NCBI GenBank assembly: GCA_036381275.1
Contig: DASVDC010000131.1
Coordinates: 1 to 22,277 of the forward strand
DNA: 22,277 nt
Reading direction: 5' to 3'
From: UBA7803 sp036381275
GTDB lineage: Bacteria; Pseudomonadota; Gammaproteobacteria; Pseudomonadales; Azotimanducaceae
This document shows positions 15,421 to 21,731 of the stretch, piece after piece. The notes below the pieces were generated by a model. That model searched no databases and had not been told where the DNA came from. It was given only the letters and a program-made list of their open reading frames with translations. The first letter of the stretch is position 1. Every line of letters begins with the position of its first letter. The translations under genes and the position numbers were made by a program.

Positions 15421-15523
15421 GTCGCGCGGTGGCGGGGGCGCAGTCGGCTGCGCACGCCCCGGCCCTCCGGGCTCCCCTCGGGGCTCAAATGCGCAGCCGA
15501 CTGCGCCACCGCCCCCGCGCGAC
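15421..15523. repeat. Large near-perfect inverted repeat, 34-bp arms
   Basis: The arms at 15421-15454 and 15490-15523 are complementary at 32 of 34 positions, the outer end being GTCGCGCGG and the inner end GTCGGCTGCGCA. The 35-base loop contains a nested GC-rich dyad (CCCCGGCCC...CCTCGGGG). It lies in the 274-bp gap between the LLM gene and the convergent small gene of the efflux operon. Nothing in the gap looks coding. It could be an extragenic palindrome family or a small hairpin RNA or terminator, and no transposase is adjacent. Confidence 0.85.
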
Positions 15524-15642
15524 GCGCCTTCGAGGCCTCGTCCTTACCGAAGCGCGGTCTCGGTCATCGGTCGACGCGGGACGTCTCGCCGCGGCCCCTG
15601 CGTCGCCTTCGGTCTGGTGGGCGGGAGCGGCCGCCGTCGTCG

Positions 15643-15960
15643 CTATGGCGCCGCGTTGTTTTGGGTGGGGCCGATCCAGCCTTCTATGTTGAGGACGATG
15701 GCTTCTAGGTGGTGGTGGGCGATTTTTTCGCGGCGCCAGTGCTCGAGGTCGTCGAGCAGCGGCTGGACGGCGTCGTCGGCGAGACGGACGTGGATGGCGC
15801 TCAGGTTGCCGGGGTGGACCTGGGTGCCTTCGTGGTAGCCGTCGCTGTCGCGGCCGTCGATGCGCGGGTAGACGAGGTAGTGCTCGACGTCGTGGCGGTC
15901 GATGATGGCTTCGATCAGGTCCTCGTACTCGAAGCCGACGCTGATCACGACCAGCTTCAT
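15643..15960 (-). CDS. Small PII/CutA-like protein coupled to RND pump (family uncertain)
   Basis: A 105-residue, soluble, acidic protein. Its ATG overlaps the pump's TGA stop by 3 bases in ATGA, which indicates translational coupling and one operon. The N-terminus MKLVVISVGFEYEDLIEAII and the alternation of predicted strands and helices suggest a ferredoxin-like, PII/CutA-type fold. DUF3240-type proteins of similar size and fold are known beside heavy-metal RND pumps; I cannot confirm that this is one. The central segment (VEHYLVYPRIDGRDSDGYHEGTQ) is polar with two histidines and could form a ligand-binding loop, and the C-terminus has HHHLEAIVLNIEGWIGP. The gene is clearly real by position and codon use, but its function is not assigned. 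Confidence 0.75.
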   Translation of the reverse strand: MKLVVISVGFEYEDLIEAIIDRHDVEHYLVYPRIDGRDSDGYHEGTQVHPGNLSAIHVRLADDAVQPLLDDLEHWRREKIAHHHLEAIVLNIEGWIGPTQNNAAP

Positions 15961-18900
15961 CGCGCGCCGCCTCGCGCACCGCCCGGGACGGTGCCTTCAT
16001 CGGCTCGGGACGGCCACAGCGCCCGGAGTCGGTGGCGCAGCGCGTCGAACAGCACGAACAGCACCGGGATCACCACCAGCGTCAGCACCGTGGACGAAAC
16101 GATGCCCATCGCCACCGACACGCCGAGCGGCGAACGGGATTCGCCGCCGGCGCCGTAGCCGAGCGCGATCGGCAGCATGCCGAGGATGGTCGAGGTGGCG
16201 GTCATCAGCACCGGGCGGAACCGCACCTTGGCGGCCTCGACGGCGGCGTCCACCGGCGAACGGCCGCGCGCGATCAGCACCAGCGTGTAGTCGATCAGCA
16301 GGATCGCGTTCTTGGTGACGAGCCCCATCAGCATGATCAGGCCGATGAACGCGAACACGCCGAAGCTCATGTCGAGCAGCCACAGCGAGCCGAACGCGCC
16401 GACCGCCGACAGCGGCAGCGCGAGGATGATCGTGAACGGATGCAGCAGCGACTCGAACTGCGCGGCGAGCACCAGGTAGACGAACACCACCGACATCGCC
16501 AGCGCGATGGTCAGATAGAAGAACGACTCCTCGAAGCGCTGCGCCATGCCGGAGAGCTCGTAGTCGAGCTCCGGCGGCATCCGCTCCGCGATGAACCGCT
16601 CGACCTTCGCGAGCGCATCGCCGAGCGCGACGCCCGGCGGCGTCGAGGCCGACACCGTGGCCGCGCGCCGCCGGTTGAAGTGGTGTACGGCGCTCGGACC
16701 GATGCCCTCGCGGACATCGACCAGGTTGCCGAGCGAGACCAGCTCACCGGAGCGCGAGCGCACGTACAGATCGTTGATCATGTCCGGCACCATGCCGCCG
16801 CGGCTGGTCACCTCGGTGATGATCTCGTAGCGCTCGTTGCCGCGCTCGATCTCGGAGATCTCCGCTTCGCCGAGCATGTAGCGCAGCGTGTTGGCGATGT
16901 CGGCGACGCTGATGCCGATTTCGGAGGCCTTGTCGCGGTTGATCTCCACCTCCGCGCGCGGCGCGTTCACCTCGAGATCGGAGTCGATGCCGACGAATTC
17001 CGGCTGGGTCTCCATCCAGCGCATCAGCCGCTCCTGGTGCCGGGCGAGCTCGTCGAGATCGGGGTGCTGCAGCACGATCTCGAGCGGCGCGCCGCCGCCC
17101 GGGCCGAGGTCCGGCTCCGAGACGAACGCGCGGCCCATCGGGATCGCATTCAGCTGCTCGCGCAGCTCCTGCATGATCTCGATCTGGTGGCGGTCGCGTT
17201 CGTGAACCGGCTTGAGCTTGGTGAACACGATGCCCTTGTTCACCTCGCCCGGCCCTCCCTGCGAGAGCGCCACCGCGAGAAACCAATGGCGCACGTCGGG
17301 GTGCGCCGCCAGTACCTGCTCGATGCGGCGCGCGTACGCGTCGGTTTCGGCGAGCGTCGCGCCCTGCGGCACTTCGTAGGCAATGATCAGCTCGGAGCGG
17401 TCCACCGACGGCGCGAATTCGGTGGACAGGTCGGAGAACGCGAGGAGCCCGAGCAAGAGCGACGCGAGGCCGAGCCCCACGGTGGCCGCCTTGTGGCGGA
17501 ATGCGGCCGCCAGTATCCGCTCGTAGCGGCGCTCGATCGCCCGGAAGCCGCGCTCGAGGAAGTTGAAGATCCGGCCGGGACTTTCCGGCGCGCGCAGGAA
17601 GCGCGAGCAGAGCATCGGGGTCAGCGTCAGCGCGGTCGCGAGCGACGCCAGCACCGTGACCGTCACGGTCAGGCCGAACTCGAAGAAGAAGCGTCCGATC
17701 ATGCCGCCGGTGAACGCCACCGGCACGAACACGGCCGCCAGCGCCAGTGTGTTCGCGATCGCCGGGAACGCCACCTCGGTGGTACCGGTACGGGCCGCCG
17801 GCCGGGACTCGGCTCCGGCCTCGAGATGCCGGTAGGAGGCCTCCAGCACCACGATCGCGTCGTCGACCACGATGCCCACCACCAGGATCAGCGCCAGCAT
17901 CGACAGGCCGTTCAACGTGAACCCCATCGCGTGCATCATCGCGAAGCCGGCGGCGAGCGAGGTCGGGATCGCCAGCGCAACCGCGATGGTGCCGCTGGGG
18001 TTGCGCAGGAACAGCAGCACCACCAGCACCACCAGGATGGTCGCGAGCACGATGGTCATCTGCAGGTCGGCGATGTTCTCCCGCACGAAGTCGGTGTCGT
18101 CGGTGGCGATCACGTAGGACAGCCCCGGCGGGAACGACTTCGAGATCTCTGCGAGGCGCTCGCGCACCGCCGCGGACAGCGCCACCGCGTTCGCGTCGCT
18201 CTGCTTCACGATCCCGAGGCCGACGGTGGGTTCCCCGGTGAAGCGCGCGAGCTGCCGGTCGTTCTCGACGCTGTCCACCGCCTCGCCGACATCGCGGATT
18301 CGGATCGGCCCGTTCTCGTCGTGGCGCACGATCAGATCGTTGATCGGCTCGGAAGACGAGAACTGTCCCCGGGTCTTCACCAGGAACTCCCGCGCGACGC
18401 TCTCGACCCGTCCGGATGGAATGTCGATGTTGTTGCGCTGGATCGTGTCCACCACGTCCTGGATGGTGAGGTGGTGGGCGGCGAGCTTGGCCGGGTCGAC
18501 CCGTACCCGCACCGCGAACGAGCGCTGCCCGCCGATCTGCACGCGACCGACGCCGCGTACGCCGGCCAGGCGCTCGGCGATCTCGTTCTCCGCGTACTCC
18601 GACATGCGCACCGTGTCCCAGCGCTCGTCGCCGAGCAGCGACACCCACATGATCGCCTGGGCGTCGGGATCGAGCTTCTGGATGATCGGCTCTTCGATGT
18701 TGTCGGGCAGCTCGCGCCGGGCCCGGTTCACGCGGTCGCGCACGTCCTGCGCGGCGACGTCGATGTCGCGCCACAGCTCGAATTCCGCGGTGATGTTGGC
18801 GACCTGCTCGATGGCGGTGGAACGCAGCTCCTTCAGCCCCTCGATGGTGTTGATCTCCTCCTCGAGCGGCTCGATCACCTCGGTCTCGAGCACCTCGGGC

Positions 18901-19061
18901 TCGGCGCCGGGCATCACCACGTTCACGCTGACGATCGGCGGGTCGACGTCCGGCTGCTCGCGCACGGGGAGCTGATTGAAGCCGTACACGCCGAAGATGG
19001 CGACGCTGACCCAGATCACCGCCGTCAGCACCGGTCGGCGAATGCAGAAGTTCCAGATCAT
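15957..19061 (-). CDS. RND efflux pump inner-membrane subunit, HAE-1 type
   Basis: A 1034-residue proton-driven transporter, matching the usual length of AcrB/MexB/MdtC-like pumps. The N-terminus MIWNFCIRRPVLTAVIWVSV is the first membrane helix, followed by FNQLPVREQPDVDPP. Paired proton-relay aspartates D400 and D401 lie in GIVVDDAIVVLEA (TM4), and the opposing lysine is in GLVTKNAILLIDYTLVLIARG near the C-terminus. Two large periplasmic loops and the second helix cluster are intact. TKNAILLID favours hydrophobic/amphiphilic-compound (HAE-1) pumps over heavy-metal pumps. It follows the adaptor gene by 3 bp and is itself coupled to the small gene after it. No outer-membrane TolC-like gene or TetR regulator is in the window. 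The substrate is unknown. Confidence 0.95.
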   Translation of the reverse strand: MIWNFCIRRPVLTAVIWVSVAIFGVYGFNQLPVREQPDVDPPIVSVNVVMPGAEPEVLETEVIEPLEEEINTIEGLKELRSTAIEQVANITAEFELWRDIDVAAQDVRDRVNRARRELPDNIEEPIIQKLDPDAQAIMWVSLLGDERWDTVRMSEYAENEIAERLAGVRGVGRVQIGGQRSFAVRVRVDPAKLAAHHLTIQDVVDTIQRNNIDIPSGRVESVAREFLVKTRGQFSSSEPINDLIVRHDENGPIRIRDVGEAVDSVENDRQLARFTGEPTVGLGIVKQSDANAVALSAAVRERLAEISKSFPPGLSYVIATDDTDFVRENIADLQMTIVLATILVVLVVLLFLRNPSGTIAVALAIPTSLAAGFAMMHAMGFTLNGLSMLALILVVGIVVDDAIVVLEASYRHLEAGAESRPAARTGTTEVAFPAIANTLALAAVFVPVAFTGGMIGRFFFEFGLTVTVTVLASLATALTLTPMLCSRFLRAPESPGRIFNFLERGFRAIERRYERILAAAFRHKAATVGLGLASLLLGLLAFSDLSTEFAPSVDRSELIIAYEVPQGATLAETDAYARRIEQVLAAHPDVRHWFLAVALSQGGPGEVNKGIVFTKLKPVHERDRHQIEIMQELREQLNAIPMGRAFVSEPDLGPGGGAPLEIVLQHPDLDELARHQERLMRWMETQPEFVGIDSDLEVNAPRAEVEINRDKASEIGISVADIANTLRYMLGEAEISEIERGNERYEIITEVTSRGGMVPDMINDLYVRSRSGELVSLGNLVDVREGIGPSAVHHFNRRRAATVSASTPPGVALGDALAKVERFIAERMPPELDYELSGMAQRFEESFFYLTIALAMSVVFVYLVLAAQFESLLHPFTIILALPLSAVGAFGSLWLLDMSFGVFAFIGLIMLMGLVTKNAILLIDYTLVLIARGRSPVDAAVEAAKVRFRPVLMTATSTILGMLPIALGYGAGGESRSPLGVSVAMGIVSSTVLTLVVIPVLFVLFDALRHRLRALWPSRADEGTVPGGARGGAR

Positions 19062-19064
19062 CGC

Positions 19065-20186
19065 TCAGACTCCTTCGACGCTGGTGCCGTCGGCCGCGAC
19101 CACCTCGAGCGGCGTGCCGTCGGCGACACGCAGATGACCGGTCTTCACCACCCGTTCCCCCGCCGAGAGTCCCTCGGTGATCTGCACCAGCCCGGGCTCG
19201 CGCAGTCCGATCTCGACGGGTCGCGCCACCGCGCTGCCGTTCTCGCCGACTATGAACACCATGTACCCCGCGCGGGTCGCGATCAGCGCCTGCTCGGGAA
19301 TCACCAGCGCGTCCTCCCGGTGCCGCACGGTCAGGAGCGCGGTCGCGAACGTGCCGGGCTTCAGCAACGCGTCCGGGTTCTCGAGGCGCGCCTTCACGAG
19401 GAAGTCGCGGCTCCGGTCGTCGACGCTCGGGCTGACGAACGTGGTGCGCGCCGAGAACGTACGCTCGGGATACGCGCTCACCGTGAGCGCGACTTCCTGG
19501 CCGACCTCGATGCGGCCGGTGTGCCGCTCCGGCAGCGTGAACTCGATCTCCAGCACGTCGGTCTGGTAGAGCGTGGCGAGCAGCGCGCCCGACTGCACGT
19601 AATCGCCGACGTCCACCAGCGCCTCCGAGATGCTGCCGGCGAACGGCGCGCGCACCGTCGCATCGGCGAGGCGCTCCTCGGCGAGGCTCACCTCCGCTTC
19701 GAGCCGATCGACGTCGGCGGTCGCCGATTCGAGGGCCGTGGCCGCCTGATCCATCGCGTCCTCGCTGATCACCTGCTGCTGGAACAGCCGTTCGACCCGG
19801 CGCAGCTCCCGCTCGGCGTTCTCGCGGCGGGCCCGTGCCGCCGCGAGCGCGGCGCGCGCGGAAGCGAGCTCCTGTTCCAGTTTGCGCGTGTCGAGCTCGA
19901 ACAGCACGTCGCCGGCTTTCACCTGGCCGCCTTCCTCGAAGCCGATACGGGTGATCCGGCCGGCGATCTCCGGACGGATCTCGACGGTATTGAGGGCGCG
20001 CAGCGTGCCGATGCCGCGCACGGTCTCGGCCATGGTGCGTTTCACGACCGTCGCGACCTGGACCCGTACGGCCGGCTCCTGCAGCGCGCCGGGATCTTCC
20101 GGCTGGCAGGCGGCGACGAACAGCAGCATCAGCAGCGGCATGCGCCTGCGGCCGATGCGCCGGGCGGAGTGGTGTGATTCGGGCAT
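19065..20186 (-). CDS. RND periplasmic adaptor (membrane fusion) lipoprotein
   Basis: A 373-residue adaptor that would join the RND pump to an outer-membrane channel. The basic n-region (RRIGRRR), hydrophobic MPLLMLLFVAAC and a lipobox VAAC with C27 predict a lipid-anchored periplasmic protein. The biotinyl-lipoyl half-motifs follow (VEIRPEIAGRITRIGFEEGG and VKAGDVLFELD), then a long helical hairpin (about residues 100-190) with heptad-like ERELRRVERLFQQ. A second lipoyl half (ATVRAPFAGSISEALVDVGDYV) and beta-barrel domains complete the protein. The start at 20186 gives a proper n-region; ATG at 20141 would remove it. Neither has a strong Shine-Dalgarno. The upstream gap is interrupted by an IS whose end lies 53 bp before the start. 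Confidence 0.93.
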   Translation of the reverse strand: MPESHHSARRIGRRRMPLLMLLFVAACQPEDPGALQEPAVRVQVATVVKRTMAETVRGIGTLRALNTVEIRPEIAGRITRIGFEEGGQVKAGDVLFELDTRKLEQELASARAALAAARARRENAERELRRVERLFQQQVISEDAMDQAATALESATADVDRLEAEVSLAEERLADATVRAPFAGSISEALVDVGDYVQSGALLATLYQTDVLEIEFTLPERHTGRIEVGQEVALTVSAYPERTFSARTTFVSPSVDDRSRDFLVKARLENPDALLKPGTFATALLTVRHREDALVIPEQALIATRAGYMVFIVGENGSAVARPVEIGLREPGLVQITEGLSAGERVVKTGHLRVADGTPLEVVAADGTSVEGV

Positions 20187-20223
20187 GGGGACGCATGGTG
20201 CGGGAATGTCGGGGCGCAGGCAA

Positions 20224-20239
20224 TCACCATGCCGTTTCC
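20224..20239. repeat. Left copy of 16-bp IS target duplication
   Basis: TCACCATGCCGTTTCC is present immediately outside the left IS end and again at 21637-21652 immediately outside the right end. The base before each copy also matches by chance or by boundary ambiguity on one side. The identity shows that the insertion is recent. Confidence 0.85.
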
Positions 20240-20288
20240 TGTAGGGAGTACATGATTTGTCCGGTCTCGTAGCACGTAAAGTGTCCGG
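20240..20288. repeat. Left terminal inverted repeat with nested boxes
   Basis: The left end reads TGTAGGGAGTACATGATT, then TGTCCGGT-CTC-GTAGCAC at 20258-20275 and a second TGTCCGG at 20282-20288. It pairs with the right end with one single-base gap. The 24-bp spacing of the two TGTCCG boxes is conserved at both ends, as expected of transposase binding sites. Confidence 0.8.
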
Positions 20289-20314
20289 TTCTGTTTCAGC
20301 CGCGAGGAGGCTGT

Positions 20315-21517
20315 GTGAACCGGACGCGGCTGCTACAGGAGATCCGGATGATGAGGTTCGAAGAGGCCTACACGAGCTGGCAGGACAAGCGGCTCACGCA
20401 GGAGGAGGCGGCACGGCTGCTGGGGGTTTGCGAGCGCACGTTCCGGCGCTATATCGAGCGCTTCGAGGAAGCGGGGCTCGAGGGTCTGATCGACCGCCGG
20501 GTGGTGGAGCTCTCGCAGCGCAAGGCGCCGGTGGACGAGGTGGTCCGCCTGCAGGCGCTCTACAAGCAGCGCTACGACGGTTGGAACGTGAAGCACTTCT
20601 ACGAGCGCTACCAGGGCCAGCACCGCGGGGAGCGCTCCTACAGCTGGGTCAAGAAGCGCCTGCAGGAAGCGAACCTGGTGGCGCTCGGGCGGCGCAAGGG
20701 CCAACACCGCAAGCAGCGCCCGCGCAAGCCCCTGGAAGGGATGATGGTCCACCAGGACGGCTCAACCCATGAGTGGGTGCCGGGTCGGCGGTGGGACCTG
20801 ATCGTGACGATGGACGATGCCACCAGCACGGTCTACTCGGGGTTCTTCGTCGAGGAGGAAGGCACGCTGTCGAGCTTTCGGGGGGTGCTGGAGACCATCG
20901 AAGCCAAGGGGCTGTTCAGCAGCTTCTACAGCGATCGCGGTTCCCATTATTGGTTCACCCCGAAGGCCGGCGGCGCGGTCGACCGCAAGGTGCTGACCCA
21001 GTTCGGCCGCGCCATGAGTCAGCTCGGGATCGAGATGATCCCCTCGTACTCCCCGGAAGCCCGCGGCCGAAGCGAGCGGTTCTTCGGCACGCTGCAAGGA
21101 CGTCTGCCCAAGGAGCTGGCGTTGGAAGGCATCACCGACATGGCCGCTGCGAACGCGTACCTGCGAGACGACGTCTGGCCGCGTTTCAACGCCACCTTTT
21201 CGGTCCCGGCCCCGGAAGCGGGCAGTGCGTTCGTACCGCTGATGGGCATCGATCTGAAAGAGATCCTGTGCAATCAGGAAGTGCGTACGGTGCGAGCGGA
21301 CAACTGCGTCACCTACCGCGGCAAGACCCTGCAGATCCCGGCTCAGCAGCACCGCTGTCACTTCGTCAAGGCGAAGGTGCGGGTTCATGAGTATCCGGAT
21401 CAGAGCCTGGCGATCTTCCACGGTCCCCGGTGTCTGGCTCGCTACACCCAGAACGCCGAACTGATCGAGGAGACGAAGCCGAAGGCTCAGATCCCATCCA
21501 AGAAGAGGGCTGCGTAA
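20315..21517 (+). CDS. DDE transposase of the IS1202/ISNCY-like element
   Basis: A 400-residue intact transposase. The start is GTG at 20315, with GAGGAGG ending 4 bases upstream. An N-terminal helix-turn-helix covers residues about 27-62 (LTQEEAARLLGVCERTFRRY). A basic linker (RRKGQHRKQRPRK) leads to an RNase H-like DDE core. Likely catalytic residues are D148 (HQDGSTHEW), D207 (YSDRGSHYW) and E254 (GRSERFFGT). The C-terminal beta domain contains CVTYRGKTLQIPAQQHR. No frameshift or internal stop is seen, so it could be active. The conserved sequence is strongly like ISNCY-annotated transposases I know from Proteobacteria. No passenger gene is present. It is transcribed toward the PEP-mutase-like ORF. 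Confidence 0.95.
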   Translation: MNRTRLLQEIRMMRFEEAYTSWQDKRLTQEEAARLLGVCERTFRRYIERFEEAGLEGLIDRRVVELSQRKAPVDEVVRLQALYKQRYDGWNVKHFYERYQGQHRGERSYSWVKKRLQEANLVALGRRKGQHRKQRPRKPLEGMMVHQDGSTHEWVPGRRWDLIVTMDDATSTVYSGFFVEEEGTLSSFRGVLETIEAKGLFSSFYSDRGSHYWFTPKAGGAVDRKVLTQFGRAMSQLGIEMIPSYSPEARGRSERFFGTLQGRLPKELALEGITDMAAANAYLRDDVWPRFNATFSVPAPEAGSAFVPLMGIDLKEILCNQEVRTVRADNCVTYRGKTLQIPAQQHRCHFVKAKVRVHEYPDQSLAIFHGPRCLARYTQNAELIEETKPKAQIPSKKRAA

Positions 21518-21534
21518 CTCCGCACGTGGTCCCG

Positions 21535-21577
21535 CCGCCGGCGGGCGAGCTCACCTGAAAGGCTCGCCCGCCGGCGG
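21535..21577. terminator. 16-bp perfect hairpin after the transposase
   Basis: CCGCCGGCGGGCGAGC (21535-21550) is perfectly complementary to GCTCGCCCGCCGGCGG (21562-21577) around an 11-base loop. GTGGT and ACCAC outside the stem extend the pairing across a 4-base bulge. It lies 17 bp past the transposase stop. No T-run follows, so it may terminate or block incoming or outgoing transcription, or protect the mRNA end. Confidence 0.55.
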
Positions 21578-21586
21578 ACCACCAAA

Positions 21587-21636
21587 GCGGACAACTCATG
21601 TGCTACAAAACCGGACAGATCTATTTGCTACCAACA
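21587..21636. repeat. Right terminal inverted repeat with nested boxes
   Basis: Read on the minus strand from 21636 it begins TGTTGGTAGCAAATAGATC, then TGTCCGGT-TTT-GTAGCAC (21617 down to 21600) and TGTCCGC (21593 down to 21587). It matches the left end at all key boxes. Confidence 0.8.
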
Positions 21637-21652
21637 TCACCATGCCGTTTCC
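21637..21652. repeat. Right copy of 16-bp IS target duplication
   Basis: TCACCATGCCGTTTCC, identical to 20224-20239, directly abuts the right IS end. Joining the two flanks restores an uninterrupted intergenic sequence upstream of the ORF at 21732. Confidence 0.85.
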
Positions 21653-21714
21653 GGTCGCTGTTCGGCTCGTGCTTCGTGACGGCTGACGTGCTGGTTTCGT
21701 GGCAGCCGCCCCGT

Positions 21715-21720
21715 TATAGT
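21715..21720 (+). promoter_or_regulatory. Candidate -10 box for the PEP-mutase-like ORF
   Basis: TATAGT is a five-of-six match to the sigma-70 -10 consensus. With transcription starting 6-8 bases downstream, the leader before the ATG at 21732 would be only about 4-6 bases and no Shine-Dalgarno is present. The -35 region is weak (TGGTTT at 21692). Confidence 0.3.
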
Positions 21721-21731
21721 CCAACGTCCGC

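Larger units (their letters stand above)
20240..21636 (+). mobile_element. Complete insertion sequence, 1397 bp, IS1202/ISNCY-like
   Basis: The element has both ends, one intact transposase gene and a 16-bp direct duplication. The ends begin TGTAGGGAG (left) and, read inward on the other strand, TGTTGGTAG (right). Both contain GTAGCAC and two TGTCCG boxes with centres 24 bp apart. Boundaries were placed at the TG/CA ends adjoining the duplication; alternative placement at the inner TGTCCGGT would make the duplication non-adjacent. A 15-18-bp duplication is what I recall for the ISTde1 subgroup of the IS1202 family, but the transposase also resembles ISDol1-type ISNCY elements. It lies between the efflux operon and the PEP-mutase-like ORF and interrupts no recognised gene. 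Confidence 0.85.

Noticed and set aside
15524..15642. A short coding gene beyond the large palindrome
   Set aside because: Open frames there read through the palindrome, have no Shine-Dalgarno and give low-complexity products.
16032..20177. Very long open frames (over 1000 codons) opposite and overlapping the RND pump and adaptor genes
   Set aside because: They are shadow frames produced by the strong GC bias. Their translations are rich in Arg, His, Asp and Ala with no domain, and the real genes on the minus strand have full family matches.
20258..21617. IS boundaries set at the inner TGTCCGGT boxes
   Set aside because: The sequence outside them is still inverted-repeat-like at both ends, and only the outer TG/CA tips abut the 16-bp duplication.
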